A stretch of DNA of 10,067 bases from an uncultured Bacteroidia bacterium (lineage in GTDB: Bacteria > Bacteroidota > Bacteroidia > Bacteroidales > UBA932): positions 1-10,067 of the forward strand of contig CADBMK010000178.1 of NCBI GenBank assembly GCA_902795785.1. The letters are read 5' to 3'. A program made the position numbers and the translations under genes. Below the pieces are notes generated by a model. The model did not search any database and had not been told where the DNA came from. It saw only the letters and a list, made by a program, of their open reading frames with translations. This document shows positions 1 through 6,196 of the stretch, one piece after another (positions within the stretch are counted from its first letter, which is position 1; every line of letters begins with the position of its first letter).

Positions 1-1775
1 GGCTTTCTGCTGTATACGGAGCCGTACTCGAATATCTTCATCGAAGACATCTGACGGTTGATGTTGTATGCAACAACCTCCAGTCCGTTGAGGATGAGGG
101 TCTGACGCATTACGTTAAGGTCAGAACTGAGCGGATTCACAATGTGGACGCATTTCTCTGCAGGGAAAGTCTGGAGAGAATCGTAATAAGCGCCCTTGGT
201 GAGGGAATTGTTCATCGTCTCAACGAAGCCGTTGGCAGCGAGGAAGTTGGAAATGCTGTTACGTACGGCCTCCGGCTCAGGTGAAGGTGTAGCGTTGACG
301 CTCATCTTCATGTGCATAGGAAGGTCGATATTATTATAACCGTAAACACGGAGAATCTCCTCCACTACGTCACATTCCCTGTAAACATCAATCATATATG
401 AAGGGGCGGCAACCTTGAGTCCGCTTTCCGTCTTCTCAAGGAATTCGTAATTGAGGGCCGTAAGGATGGTGTCTATTGTATCCTTCCCGATATTCTTGCC
501 GATGAAATTGAAGATTCTCTCATAATCGAGGTCGATGACCTTCTTCTCGATAGTCTGCGGATAGAACTCAACCTGGCCTCCAACGATTTCACCGCCTGCA
601 ACCTCCTGGATAAGAAGGGCGGCGCGCTTGCCGGCATAAGCCGCGATGGCAGGGTCGGCACCTCTTTCGTAGCGGAAAGAAGCGTCTGTCTGAAGGCCCT
701 GGCTCTTAGCGGTCTTTCTGATTGAAACCGGATCGAAGTATGCTCCTTCAACGAATACATTCGTAGTCTTCTCGGTAACGCCGCTGTCGATGCCGCCGAA
801 CACTCCGGCGATGCACATAGGCTTCTCGCTGTTGGCGATGACAACGTCCGATGCGTGAAGGGTTCTCTCGATTTCATCGAGGGTAGTAATCTTCTCGCCT
901 TCCTCAGCACGGCGTACGATAACCTTTCCTCCGGTAATCATATCCGCGTCAAATGTATGGAGCGGCTGACCAAGCTCGAAAAGAACGAAGTTGGATACGT
1001 CAACGACATTGTTGACAGGACGCTGGCCGATGCTCATCAGTTTCTTCTGAAGCCACTCCGGTGAAGGACCTACCTTTACGCCCTTGATGGTGATACCTGT
1101 ATATCTTGGGGCTCCGTCCGGAGTCCTGACTTCTACAGGAATGCACTCGCCCTTGCCTTCCTTGAACGCAGACACGTCAGGGAAATTAAGTTTGCAAGGG
1201 AGATTATTGAGTTTAAGATATGCATAAAGGTCACGTGCTACTCCCCAGTGTGACGCTGCGTCAACACGGTTTGCAGTGATTTCATATTCAATAACGGCCT
1301 CGGTTCCGAGCTTGAGATAGTCCTTTGCAGGTGTTCCAACAACGGCATCCTCAGGGAGAACCATAATTCCGGCGTGGTCATTTCCGATTCCGAGCTCGTC
1401 CTCGGCACAGATCATACCGAACGACTCAACGCCGCGGATCTTGGACTTCTTGATCTTGAAGTCACCGGGAAGGACTGTTCCCAGGCGGGCAAAAAGCACC
1501 TTCTCTCCGGCAGCCACGTTAGGGGCGCCGCAAACGACGGTAAGGAGTTCTCCCGTTCCGTCATTTACCTTGGTGATATGAAGATGGTCTGAATCCGGAT
1601 GCTCCTTGCACTCCACAACTTCAGCAACGACAACACCGGCAAGTCCGCCGGGAATCTCCTCCTGCTCTTCCACCGCGTCAACTTCAATACCGATTGAAGT
1701 CATCGCATCTGCAACCTGCTGAGGAGTAAGGTCAGTCTCAAGATAGTCTTTGAGCCAGTTATATGAAAGTTTCAT
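1..1775 (-). CDS. pheT: Phenylalanyl-tRNA synthetase beta subunit, 3' end cut by window edge
   Basis: Beta chain of the cytoplasmic alpha2-beta2 phenylalanyl-tRNA synthetase, which charges tRNA-Phe. The frame opens at ATG 1775-1773 (MKLSYNWLKDYL) and stays open to base 1, giving 591 residues. Visible in order: the N-terminal module; an EMAP/OB-type tRNA-binding domain around 40-150 (GVVVAEVVECKEHPDSD near 47-63); the B3/B4 region around 160-375 with ITANRVDAASHWGVARDL, QRPVNNVVDVSNF and FRYERGADP (368-375); the B5 region ending in VVEEILRVYGYNN (470-482); then YNINRQ (570-575), typical of the catalytic-like core. The family usually has roughly 800 residues, so the C-terminal core and the ferredoxin-like anticodon-binding domain should lie beyond the window. 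ftsY ends 17 bases upstream and there is no promoter between them, so the two are probably cotranscribed. The leader is AT-rich with no SD. Identification is secure; the alpha subunit gene is not here. Confidence 0.96.
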   Translation of the reverse strand, partial: MKLSYNWLKDYLETDLTPQQVADAMTSIGIEVDAVEEQEEIPGGLAGVVVAEVVECKEHPDSDHLHITKVNDGTGELLTVVCGAPNVAAGEKVLFARLGTVLPGDFKIKKSKIRGVESFGMICAEDELGIGNDHAGIMVLPEDAVVGTPAKDYLKLGTEAVIEYEITANRVDAASHWGVARDLYAYLKLNNLPCKLNFPDVSAFKEGKGECIPVEVRTPDGAPRYTGITIKGVKVGPSPEWLQKKLMSIGQRPVNNVVDVSNFVLFELGQPLHTFDADMITGGKVIVRRAEEGEKITTLDEIERTLHASDVVIANSEKPMCIAGVFGGIDSGVTEKTTNVFVEGAYFDPVSIRKTAKSQGLQTDASFRYERGADPAIAAYAGKRAALLIQEVAGGEIVGGQVEFYPQTIEKKVIDLDYERIFNFIGKNIGKDTIDTILTALNYEFLEKTESGLKVAAPSYMIDVYRECDVVEEILRVYGYNNIDLPMHMKMSVNATPSPEPEAVRNSISNFLAANGFVETMNNSLTKGAYYDSLQTFPAEKCVHIVNPLSSDLNVMRQTLILNGLEVVAYNINRQMSSMKIFEYGSVYSRK

Positions 1776-1792
1776 ATCTTATAATGTGTGTT

Positions 1793-2725
1793 TTATTTAT
1801 TCAAATCCTCCAATGAGAAAAGGGTCTTGACGAACTCTTTCCTGTCGAAAACCTTCAGGTCGTCTATTCCCTCTCCAATTCCGATGAATTTCACAGGGAA
1901 GTGGAACTGGTCCACGATTCCGACCACTACGCCACCCTTTGCGGATCCGTCAAGCTTTGTAACGGCAAGGGATGTAACATCCGTGGCGCGGGCAAATTCC
2001 TTCGCCTGCTGGAAGGCATTCTGGCCAGTGCTGCCGTCAAGGACGAGAAGCACCTCATGCGGAGCGTCAGGAATGACCTTACGCATGACGTTACGGATTT
2101 TAGTCAGCTCGTTCATAAGGTCAACCCTGTTGTGAAGACGGCCTGCAGTATCGATAAGAACCACATCCGCATCCCTGGCAACGGCTGCCTTTACAGTATC
2201 ATAAGCCACAGAAGCAGGATCCGAGCCCATTTCCTGGCGGACGATATCCACGCCTGCCCTTTCCGCCCAGATCACAAGTTGCTCCACGGCGGCGGCGCGG
2301 AACGTATCCGCAGCGCCGAGGATTACCTTCTTGCCCTGAGCCTTATACCTGGCGGCGAGTTTGCCGATGGTAGTGGTCTTTCCCACACCGTTGACGCCTA
2401 CGACCATTATCACAAGAGGCTTGTGTCCGAGGTCGAACGGTTCTGAGGCCTCGACAGCGTTCTCGACATCAAGAAGACTTGCTATCTCCTCCCTGAGCAT
2501 GCCGACCAACTCTTCCATTGACATGAATTTATCCCTGTCAACACGGTCCTGAAGGTTGTCAATCAGTTTGAGCGTGGTTTCTACACCCATATCTGTTGCA
2601 ATGAGAGCCTCCTCTATCGCATCAAGCACGTCATCATCGACCTTAGACTTGCCGACAATGGCTCTTGAAAGCCTCTGGAAGAAACTTTCATTCGTCTTCT
2701 TAAATCCTTTGCTGAATATTCCCAT
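1793..2725 (-). CDS. ftsY: Signal recognition particle receptor FtsY
   Basis: SRP-family GTPase that receives ribosome-nascent chain-SRP complexes at the inner membrane and passes them to the Sec translocon. The 310-aa protein has an N domain (about 15-95) and a complete G domain: P-loop GVNGVGKT at 110-117, AADTFRAAAVEQL at 138-150, DTAGR at 192-196, TKLDG at 256-260 and the closing GIGEGIDDL at 282-290. It lacks the long acidic A domain of E. coli FtsY, as is usual in Bacteroidota, so membrane contact probably relies on the short N-terminal helix (MGIFSKGFKK). I chose ATG 2725. An in-frame ATG at 2758 would add 11 residues, but it sits on the promoter -7 element (2763-2756), so it is unlikely to be transcribed. 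The gene lies just behind the terminator of the rpmB unit and 17 bases before pheT. No SD. Confidence 0.96.
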   Translation of the reverse strand: MGIFSKGFKKTNESFFQRLSRAIVGKSKVDDDVLDAIEEALIATDMGVETTLKLIDNLQDRVDRDKFMSMEELVGMLREEIASLLDVENAVEASEPFDLGHKPLVIMVVGVNGVGKTTTIGKLAARYKAQGKKVILGAADTFRAAAVEQLVIWAERAGVDIVRQEMGSDPASVAYDTVKAAVARDADVVLIDTAGRLHNRVDLMNELTKIRNVMRKVIPDAPHEVLLVLDGSTGQNAFQQAKEFARATDVTSLAVTKLDGSAKGGVVVGIVDQFHFPVKFIGIGEGIDDLKVFDRKEFVKTLFSLEDLNK

Positions 2726-2755
2726 AACGGAAAAATACTTAGTATGCCTAACTTG

Positions 2756-2763
2756 CAAATATA
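2756..2763 (-). promoter_or_regulatory. Promoter -7 element for ftsY-pheT
   Basis: The minus strand reads TATATTTG, an exact match to the Bacteroidales sigma -7 consensus TAnnTTTG. Its last base is 31 nt before the ftsY ATG, predicting a leader of roughly 25 nt. The -33 match is weak: TTTT about 19 nt upstream instead of TTTG. It lies immediately downstream of the terminator at 2826-2787, a sensible place to restart transcription for ftsY-pheT. Confidence 0.6.
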
Positions 2764-2786
2764 GTCAAAATGGGCAAGATATAAAA

Positions 2787-2826
2787 GAAGAGACGCAGCC
2801 AAACTAAATGTCAGCTGCGTCTCTTC
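2787..2826 (-). terminator. Rho-independent terminator of the rpmB-rpmG-DUF4295 unit
   Basis: Perfect 13-bp inverted repeat: bases 2787-2799 pair with 2814-2826, enclosing a 14-nt loop. On the minus strand the arms read GAAGAGACGCAGC and GCTGCGTCTCTTC, followed by a TTTTATAT run. It begins 18 bases after the DUF4295 stop and ends before the ftsY promoter. The U tract is short, so termination may be partial and allow read-through into ftsY. Confidence 0.8.
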
Positions 2827-2843
2827 ATATATTTGTAGTAAGA

Positions 2844-3002
2844 CTACTTCTTCTCGAGGAATTCCTTTGCCTTCTCAGCCTCTACGAGCTGCTCTGTGAA
2901 GACATATGCACCAGTCTTAGGAGACCTATCCATGCGGATGCACTTGACCATGCTCTTAGCACCGGCCTTTGCTGCGAATGTTGCGACGGCTTTCTTTGCC
3001 AT
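2844..3002 (-). CDS. DUF4295 small basic protein, probable Bacteroidota-specific ribosomal protein
   Basis: A 52-aa Lys-rich protein starting MAKKAVATFAAKAGAKSMVK, with the family core RSPKTGAYVFTEQLV (26-40) and ending in a charged helix EKAKEFLEKK. There is no membrane segment or cysteine cluster. This matches the DUF4295 family, which in Bacteroidota is characteristically encoded directly after rpmG and before ftsY, as here. I recall that a phylum-specific large-subunit protein called bL38 was seen in a Flavobacterium ribosome structure; this may be that protein, but I cannot confirm it from sequence alone. It follows rpmG by 15 bases and precedes a strong terminator, so it is the last gene of the rpmB unit. 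Unusually for the phylum, it has a good SD (AAGGAG, 8 nt before the ATG), hinting at dedicated translational control. The gene call is firm; the ribosomal role is inferred from context. Confidence 0.9.
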   Translation of the reverse strand: MAKKAVATFAAKAGAKSMVKCIRMDRSPKTGAYVFTEQLVEAEKAKEFLEKK

Positions 3003-3010
3003 AGTTAATT

Positions 3011-3016
3011 CTCCTT
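3011..3016 (-). promoter_or_regulatory. Shine-Dalgarno sequence of the DUF4295 gene
   Basis: The minus strand has AAGGAG at 3016-3011, 8 nt before the ATG at 3002 and 1 nt after the rpmG stop (TAA, 3020-3018). The other ATG- and GTG-started genes here have A/T-rich leaders with no such motif, so it stands out. It may permit coupled reinitiation from rpmG or special regulation. Confidence 0.6.
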
Positions 3017-3017
3017 A

Positions 3018-3206
3018 TTATTTAATCTCTCTGTGGAGAGTAACCTTCTTGAGGTAAGGGTTATACTTCATACGCTCGAGACGCTCTGGCGTATTCTTCT
3101 TATTCTTAGTGGTAATGTATCTAGACATTCCTGCTACACCGCTCTCTTTCTGCTCGGTGCACTCGAGGATGACCTGCACCCTGTTTCCTTTTGCTTTCTT
3201 TGCCAT
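3018..3206 (-). CDS. rpmG: 50S ribosomal protein bL33 (zinc-free form)
   Basis: Small basic large-subunit protein near the E site. At 62 aa it has the family pattern NRVQVILECTEQKESG (8-23), SRYITTKNKKNTPERLERMKYNP (about 28-50) and the C-terminal LKKVTLHREIK. Only one cysteine is present (C16), so the two CxxC zinc-binding pairs of the C+ form are absent: this is a C- bL33, which does not need zinc. It lies 13 bases after rpmB and 15 before the DUF4295 gene, within one transcription unit. No SD. The start at MAKKAKGN is the usual one. Confidence 0.96.
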   Translation of the reverse strand: MAKKAKGNRVQVILECTEQKESGVAGMSRYITTKNKKNTPERLERMKYNPYLKKVTLHREIK

Positions 3207-3219
3207 AGTGCTCTATAAA

Positions 3220-3462
3220 TTAAACAAGGTTAACAAATCCTTTCTTCTGAGCAGCCTTGAGTGTTGAATCAAGACCGTTCTTTTCAATAATCCTCATACC
3301 CTTGCAGGTAACTCTGAGGGTAACGAACCTCTGCTCAGCCTCTGACCAGAACTTCTTGGTCTTGAGGTTAAGGTCGAATGTACGCTTTGTGCGTAACTTA
3401 GAATGGGCAACGTTGTTACCAACCATTCTCTTCCTTCCGGTTATTTCACAAACCTTTGACAT
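3220..3462 (-). CDS. rpmB: 50S ribosomal protein bL28
   Basis: Large-subunit protein of 80 aa, close to the usual length. Recognised from MSKVCEITGRKRMVGNNVAHSK (1-22), RTKRTFDLNLKTKKFW (24-39) and the C-terminal MRIIEKNGLDSTL (56-68). Of the cysteine pairs in zinc-binding bL28 only C5 and C53 remain, so it should be zinc-free, like the neighbouring bL33. It is the first gene of the rpmB-rpmG-DUF4295 unit, with a candidate promoter inside the 3' end of lepB and a 40-50 nt leader that is T-rich in the plus orientation and holds no SD. Confidence 0.96.
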   Translation of the reverse strand: MSKVCEITGRKRMVGNNVAHSKLRTKRTFDLNLKTKKFWSEAEQRFVTLRVTCKGMRIIEKNGLDSTLKAAQKKGFVNLV

Positions 3463-3506
3463 AGTATTTCTTTTTTATTTTGATTCTAAATGTGTTACGC
3501 GGGCTG

Positions 3507-3537
3507 CAAATATCGGTTTTAATTTTCTGAATTGCAA
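3507..3537 (-). promoter_or_regulatory. Promoter of rpmB-rpmG-DUF4295
   Basis: The minus strand has TTG at 3537-3535, a 20-nt spacer, then GATATTTG at 3514-3507. The latter matches the Bacteroidales -7 element TAnnTTTG at all but the first base, and the spacing fits the 19-21 nt norm. The -33 part overlaps the last codons of lepB (stop at 3521-3519). Predicted transcription starts near 3500, giving a leader of about 40 nt for rpmB. Confidence 0.55.
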
Positions 3538-4883
3538 GAATTCTGAATGATTTTGAAAAACCGGCTTGCCCTTATATTGTGTGGAAAACTACGGTATTCA
3601 TCGAGTGAAAGCCAGATCATAGCCGGGGTTCCGACAATGTGATCTTCAGGAACAAATCCCCAATAACGTGAGTCAAGGGAGCAGTGCCTGTTGTCACCCA
3701 TCATAAAGTAGTAGTCCATGCTGAAGGTATATCTGTCAGTCTCTTTTCCATCGATAAAGATTCTGCCGTCCTCCGTTACTTTAAGATCATGCTTCTCATA
3801 AGAGGTGATGATTCTCTCGTAGAAAGGGAGGTTGAAAGTGTCAAGCTCAACCGTTGCGCCCTTTGCAGGGATCCAGATTGGTCCGAGGTTGTCACAAGTC
3901 CAGTGACGCTCGCTCTGGAACGGGAATATAGCGTTATCGAAATCAGATGATGACGGATACTTCTCTATATTCGGCTCAACGCTTACAACGTTGGCATAAG
4001 TCTTAATCTTTTCCAACATAGACGCCGTCAGCGGCATACTCCTGTAACCAGGAAGAGTCTTGTCAAACTCATATCCGTGACTTACGCCAATCTTGTCAAG
4101 ATTCATTTCGTTTATCTTTTGTCCTGATGTAACCACAGTGTAGGACATCTGGACGCCGGGCCAAACCTGCTGGGCTTCGGAGTTAATGAAAACTCTGCCA
4201 TCCCTGACCGAAAGAGTATCGCCTGCAATGGCAACACATCTTTTCACATAGTGGTCTTCCTTATCCATCGGACGGACAATCACCGGTCCGTAATACTTCT
4301 GGGTGAATTCCCTGCCGAAGTCCCTTACGAGTGAATAGTAATCGGCCATCCTGTTACGGGTAAGAACCGTATCACCGTTTGGGAAGTTGAAGACTACGAT
4401 GTCTCCCCTTTTCACTTTCCTGAATCCCTTCAGCCTCTTGTAATCGCTGGTAATAGCCGTAGAATACGACTTCTTACCGAAGATTTCATTATGAGTAAAC
4501 GGAATAGTCAGCGGAGTCTCAGGGAGTCTCGGTCCGTAAGTAAGTTTGTTGACGAAAAGGTGGTCACCCGTAAAAAGGGTGCTTTCCATCGATGAAGAAG
4601 GGATCTTAAACGCCTGGAAGAAGAAAATATTGAGGAAAGTAACCACAATTACGGCGAAGATGATGGCGTCAAGCCACTCTAACAACGCGTTTGGTTTCTC
4701 TCCCTCCTTGTAGGTCTTTTTCCAAAACTCCCATTTCACTTTTTTTGTGATATGGTAGTCAAAGACAACGACCAGTCCAAAGAGCCACCAATAGTTTCCT
4801 AGCCAGATGACCCATAAAACGTAAAGCAGGGACCAGAAAATGAACCCAACCCACTTATTATGGAACAGATCCTTCAAGCTCAC
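3519..4883 (-). CDS. lepB: Signal peptidase I, long Bacteroidota form
   Basis: Inner-membrane serine protease that removes signal peptides from exported proteins. The 454-aa product has membrane segments at about 12-44 (one or two) and 72-90, then the S26 catalytic domain facing the periplasm. Box B IPSSSMESTL puts the nucleophile at S98. Box C/D has RGDIVVFNFPNGD (159-171), and HYVKRCVAIAGD (211-222) carries the general-base lysine K214. Box E GDNRHCSLDSRYWGFVP is at 396-412. About 170 residues lie between boxes D and E, far more than in E. coli LepB (324 aa in total), as expected for the long Bacteroidota enzymes. The start is GTG at 4883-4881, 7 bases after the rplT stop, so it should be cotranscribed with and perhaps coupled to rplT. 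No SD. No terminator is visible after it. Confidence 0.95.
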   Translation of the reverse strand: MSLKDLFHNKWVGFIFWSLLYVLWVIWLGNYWWLFGLVVVFDYHITKKVKWEFWKKTYKEGEKPNALLEWLDAIIFAVIVVTFLNIFFFQAFKIPSSSMESTLFTGDHLFVNKLTYGPRLPETPLTIPFTHNEIFGKKSYSTAITSDYKRLKGFRKVKRGDIVVFNFPNGDTVLTRNRMADYYSLVRDFGREFTQKYYGPVIVRPMDKEDHYVKRCVAIAGDTLSVRDGRVFINSEAQQVWPGVQMSYTVVTSGQKINEMNLDKIGVSHGYEFDKTLPGYRSMPLTASMLEKIKTYANVVSVEPNIEKYPSSSDFDNAIFPFQSERHWTCDNLGPIWIPAKGATVELDTFNLPFYERIITSYEKHDLKVTEDGRIFIDGKETDRYTFSMDYYFMMGDNRHCSLDSRYWGFVPEDHIVGTPAMIWLSLDEYRSFPHNIRASRFFKIIQNSCNSEN

Positions 4884-4890
4884 AATCGAA

Positions 4891-5235
4891 CTATTTTACT
4901 GAGTTTACGATTGCTTCGAAAGCCTGTGGGTTATTCATCGCGAGGTCAGCGAGGACCTTACGGTTAAGACCGATGTTCTGCTTTGAAAGCTTACCCATAA
5001 ACTGTGAGTAAGAAACACCGTACTGGCGAACAGCGGCATTGATACGCTGAATCCAAAGAGCGCGTAATGAACGCTTCTTGTTTCTACGGTCACGGTAAGC
5101 GTAGGTAAGACCCTTTTCGTAGGTATTCTTTGCTACCGTCCATACATTTCTTCTTGCGAGGAAGTTACCGCGGGTTCTCTTGAGAATCTTCTTGCGGCGT
5201 GCCCTTGAGGCAACTGAATTTACTGATCTAGGCAT
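4891..5235 (-). CDS. rplT: 50S ribosomal protein bL20
   Basis: RNA-binding large-subunit assembly protein of 114 aa, normal length. It starts MPRSVNSVASRARRKKILKR, a basic extended tail, and the globular part shows YAYRDRRNKKRSLRALWIQRINAA (about 45-68) and the C-terminal NRKVLADLAMNNPQAFEAIV. In E. coli and Bacillus bL20 represses its own operon by binding mRNA that mimics its 23S site. The 79-nt gap upstream of this gene is long for the operon and holds a possible structure of that kind (see the leader entry). lepB follows after 7 bases. The leader next to the ATG is A/T-rich with no SD. Confidence 0.97.
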   Translation of the reverse strand: MPRSVNSVASRARRKKILKRTRGNFLARRNVWTVAKNTYEKGLTYAYRDRRNKKRSLRALWIQRINAAVRQYGVSYSQFMGKLSKQNIGLNRKVLADLAMNNPQAFEAIVNSVK

Positions 5236-5240
5236 AAATT

Positions 5241-5294
5241 TTACTGATTTTTGGAGGCAGTGACAATCTTCGTAATTGCTCTTTCAGACTGCAT
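5241..5294 (-). promoter_or_regulatory. Structured rplT leader, possible bL20 operator, with a 17-codon ORF
   Basis: In the minus-strand RNA an outer stem pairs 5292-5288 (GCAGT) with 5261-5257 (ACTGC). An inner stem pairs 5279-5275 (GCAAU) with 5267-5263 (AUUGU) around a 7-nt loop. Between them is an asymmetric internal loop: 8 nt (CUGAAAGA) on one side, 1 nt on the other. Two stems separated by an A-rich unpaired segment resemble the general design of bL20 sites. The same stretch is a 17-codon ORF (ATG 5294, TAA 5243-5241) encoding MQSERAITKIVTASKNQ, which stops 5 bases before the rplT ATG. Either could control rplT. The stems are short, so this is tentative. Confidence 0.3.
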
Positions 5295-5314
5295 TCCAAG
5301 TTTGACTTAAATGA

Positions 5315-5509
5315 TTAGAGAACAAGGAGTTCTTTTACGCGAGCCTCGTCAACCTTCTTCACGATAGCGAAATGGTCGAGGTTTCTCTTCTGCTTCTTGG
5401 TCTTCTTTGTGAGAATGTGGCTGTGAAAAGCGTGTCTTCTCTTGATTTTTCCAGAACCGGTAAGCGTGAAACGCTTTTTAGCACCGGAGTTGGTCTTAAG
5501 CTTTGCCAT
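5315..5509 (-). CDS. rpmI: 50S ribosomal protein bL35
   Basis: Small, very basic large-subunit protein. The 64 residues show the family pattern MAKLKTNSGAKKRFTLTGSG (1-20), then KIKRRHAFHSHILTKKTKKQKR (21-42), ending in VKKVDEARVKELLVL. Length is normal. It lies between infC (46-base gap with a small hairpin) and rplT (79-base gap), in the conserved infC-rpmI-rplT order. The leader is AT-rich with no SD. The start is the conserved MAK. Confidence 0.97.
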   Translation of the reverse strand: MAKLKTNSGAKKRFTLTGSGKIKRRHAFHSHILTKKTKKQKRNLDHFAIVKKVDEARVKELLVL

Positions 5510-5542
5510 TGTTAAACTAATTAAACGTTAATAAATATTGTA

Positions 5543-5557
5543 AACCGCCGAGCGGTT
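5543..5557 (-). other. Small hairpin over the infC stop codon
   Basis: Six base pairs (5557-5552 with 5548-5543; AACCGC and GCGGTT on the minus strand) enclose a 3-nt loop, and the stem starts inside the infC TAA (5558-5556). The following RNA is U-rich but broken (UUUACAAUAUUUAUU), so it is a poor terminator. It could act as an attenuator, RNA processing site or 3'-end protector between infC and rpmI. Confidence 0.35.
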
Positions 5558-6182
5558 ACTTTTTCTTAATTGGAGCGATCATCATGTTCATCCTCTTACC
5601 TTCGAGGACAGGCATGTTCTCAGGCCTTCCATATTCTTCAAGTTCTACAGCGAAGCGGAGAAGCTGTTTCTCTCCCTGAGCGGCAAACTGAATTGAACGT
5701 CCCCTGAAGAAGATCGTCGCCTTCACTTTTGAGCCCTCCTGGAGGAACTCCTGCGCGTGCTTGAGCTTGAACTGGAAATCGTGCTCATCCGTATTAGGAC
5801 CGAAACGGATTTCCTTGACTACAATCTTGGAAGCGTTCTGTTTCATCTCCTTGGCTTTCTTCTTCTGCTGGTAGAGATACTTCTGATAATCGAGTATCTT
5901 ACAAACAGGAGGGTCGGCCTTGGCACTGATCTCAACAAGATCCAGACCTTGCTCATCCGCCATCTTCATAGCGGCAGATATAGCGTAGATTCCAGGGTTG
6001 GCTATATTATCTCCGACAAGACGCACCTGAGATGCGGTAATCTCATCATTGATGTTCAGCTCATTCTCGTCCTTCTGCTTCTGCATACGACGAGGGTCCG
6101 GGCGGCCGCCCGGTCTCTGGTTACCGGCGTTTGCCGGACGTGGTCCGCCGAAATGCGGAGCCGGTTTGTAAGGTGTTGCGAT
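5556..6182 (-). CDS. infC: Translation initiation factor IF-3, apparent ATC start
   Basis: IF-3 binds the 30S subunit, prevents premature 50S joining and rejects wrong start codons and tRNAs. The 208-aa reading has a Pro/Gly/Arg-rich tail (about 1-33, MATPYKPAPHFGGPRPANAG onward), an N domain (about 41-112) with LVEISAKADPPVCKILDY, a linker, and a C domain (about 118-208) with VVKEIRFGPNTDEHDF and KVKATIFFRGRSI. Residue 100 is Gln where the family signature usually has Gly, Ser or Asn. An ATG at 6086 would give 176 aa and has no SD. The frame is open up to a TAG at 6197-6195, and between that stop and 6086 there is no ATG, GTG, TTG or CTG. ATC at 6182-6180 lies 8 nt after a perfect AGGAGG, so I chose it. 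Rare starts (AUU in E. coli) let IF-3 repress its own synthesis. thrS ends 40 bases upstream. Confidence 0.93.
   Translation of the reverse strand: MATPYKPAPHFGGPRPANAGNQRPGGRPDPRRMQKQKDENELNINDEITASQVRLVGDNIANPGIYAISAAMKMADEQGLDLVEISAKADPPVCKILDYQKYLYQQKKKAKEMKQNASKIVVKEIRFGPNTDEHDFQFKLKHAQEFLQEGSKVKATIFFRGRSIQFAAQGEKQLLRFAVELEEYGRPENMPVLEGKRMNMMIAPIKKK
6098..6159 (-). other. Three tandem hairpins in the 5' coding region of infC
   Basis: Three inverted repeats follow the start codon closely: 6159-6155/6148-6144 (TCCGC/GCGGA, 6-nt loop), 6137-6133/6128-6124 (CCGGC/GCCGG, 4-nt loop) and a perfect 16-bp palindrome at 6098-6113 (CCGGGCGG and its complement), which can fold as six pairs with a 4-nt loop. 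The stretch is much more GC-rich than its surroundings. It may modulate initiation, or simply reflect the Pro/Gly/Arg composition of the tail. Confidence 0.45.
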
Positions 6183-6196
6183 AAAACAGTCCTCCT
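6180..6196 (-). promoter_or_regulatory. Shine-Dalgarno plus ATC start site of infC
   Basis: The minus strand reads AGGAGG (6196-6191), an 8-nt spacer ACTGTTTT, then ATC (6182-6180). A full-strength SD is rare in Bacteroidota, where bS21, bS18 and bS6 bury the anti-SD. Pairing a strong SD with a codon that IF-3 discriminates against fits an autoregulated initiation site. Confidence 0.7.

Noticed and set aside
473..910. 145-codon minus-strand ORF inside pheT
   Set aside because: Same strand but a different frame from pheT, which reads continuously with conserved motifs; the product is a low-complexity Ser/Arg string.
1901..2446. 181-codon plus-strand ORF opposite ftsY
   Set aside because: Antisense shadow of the FtsY G domain, with no start context and no recognisable domain.
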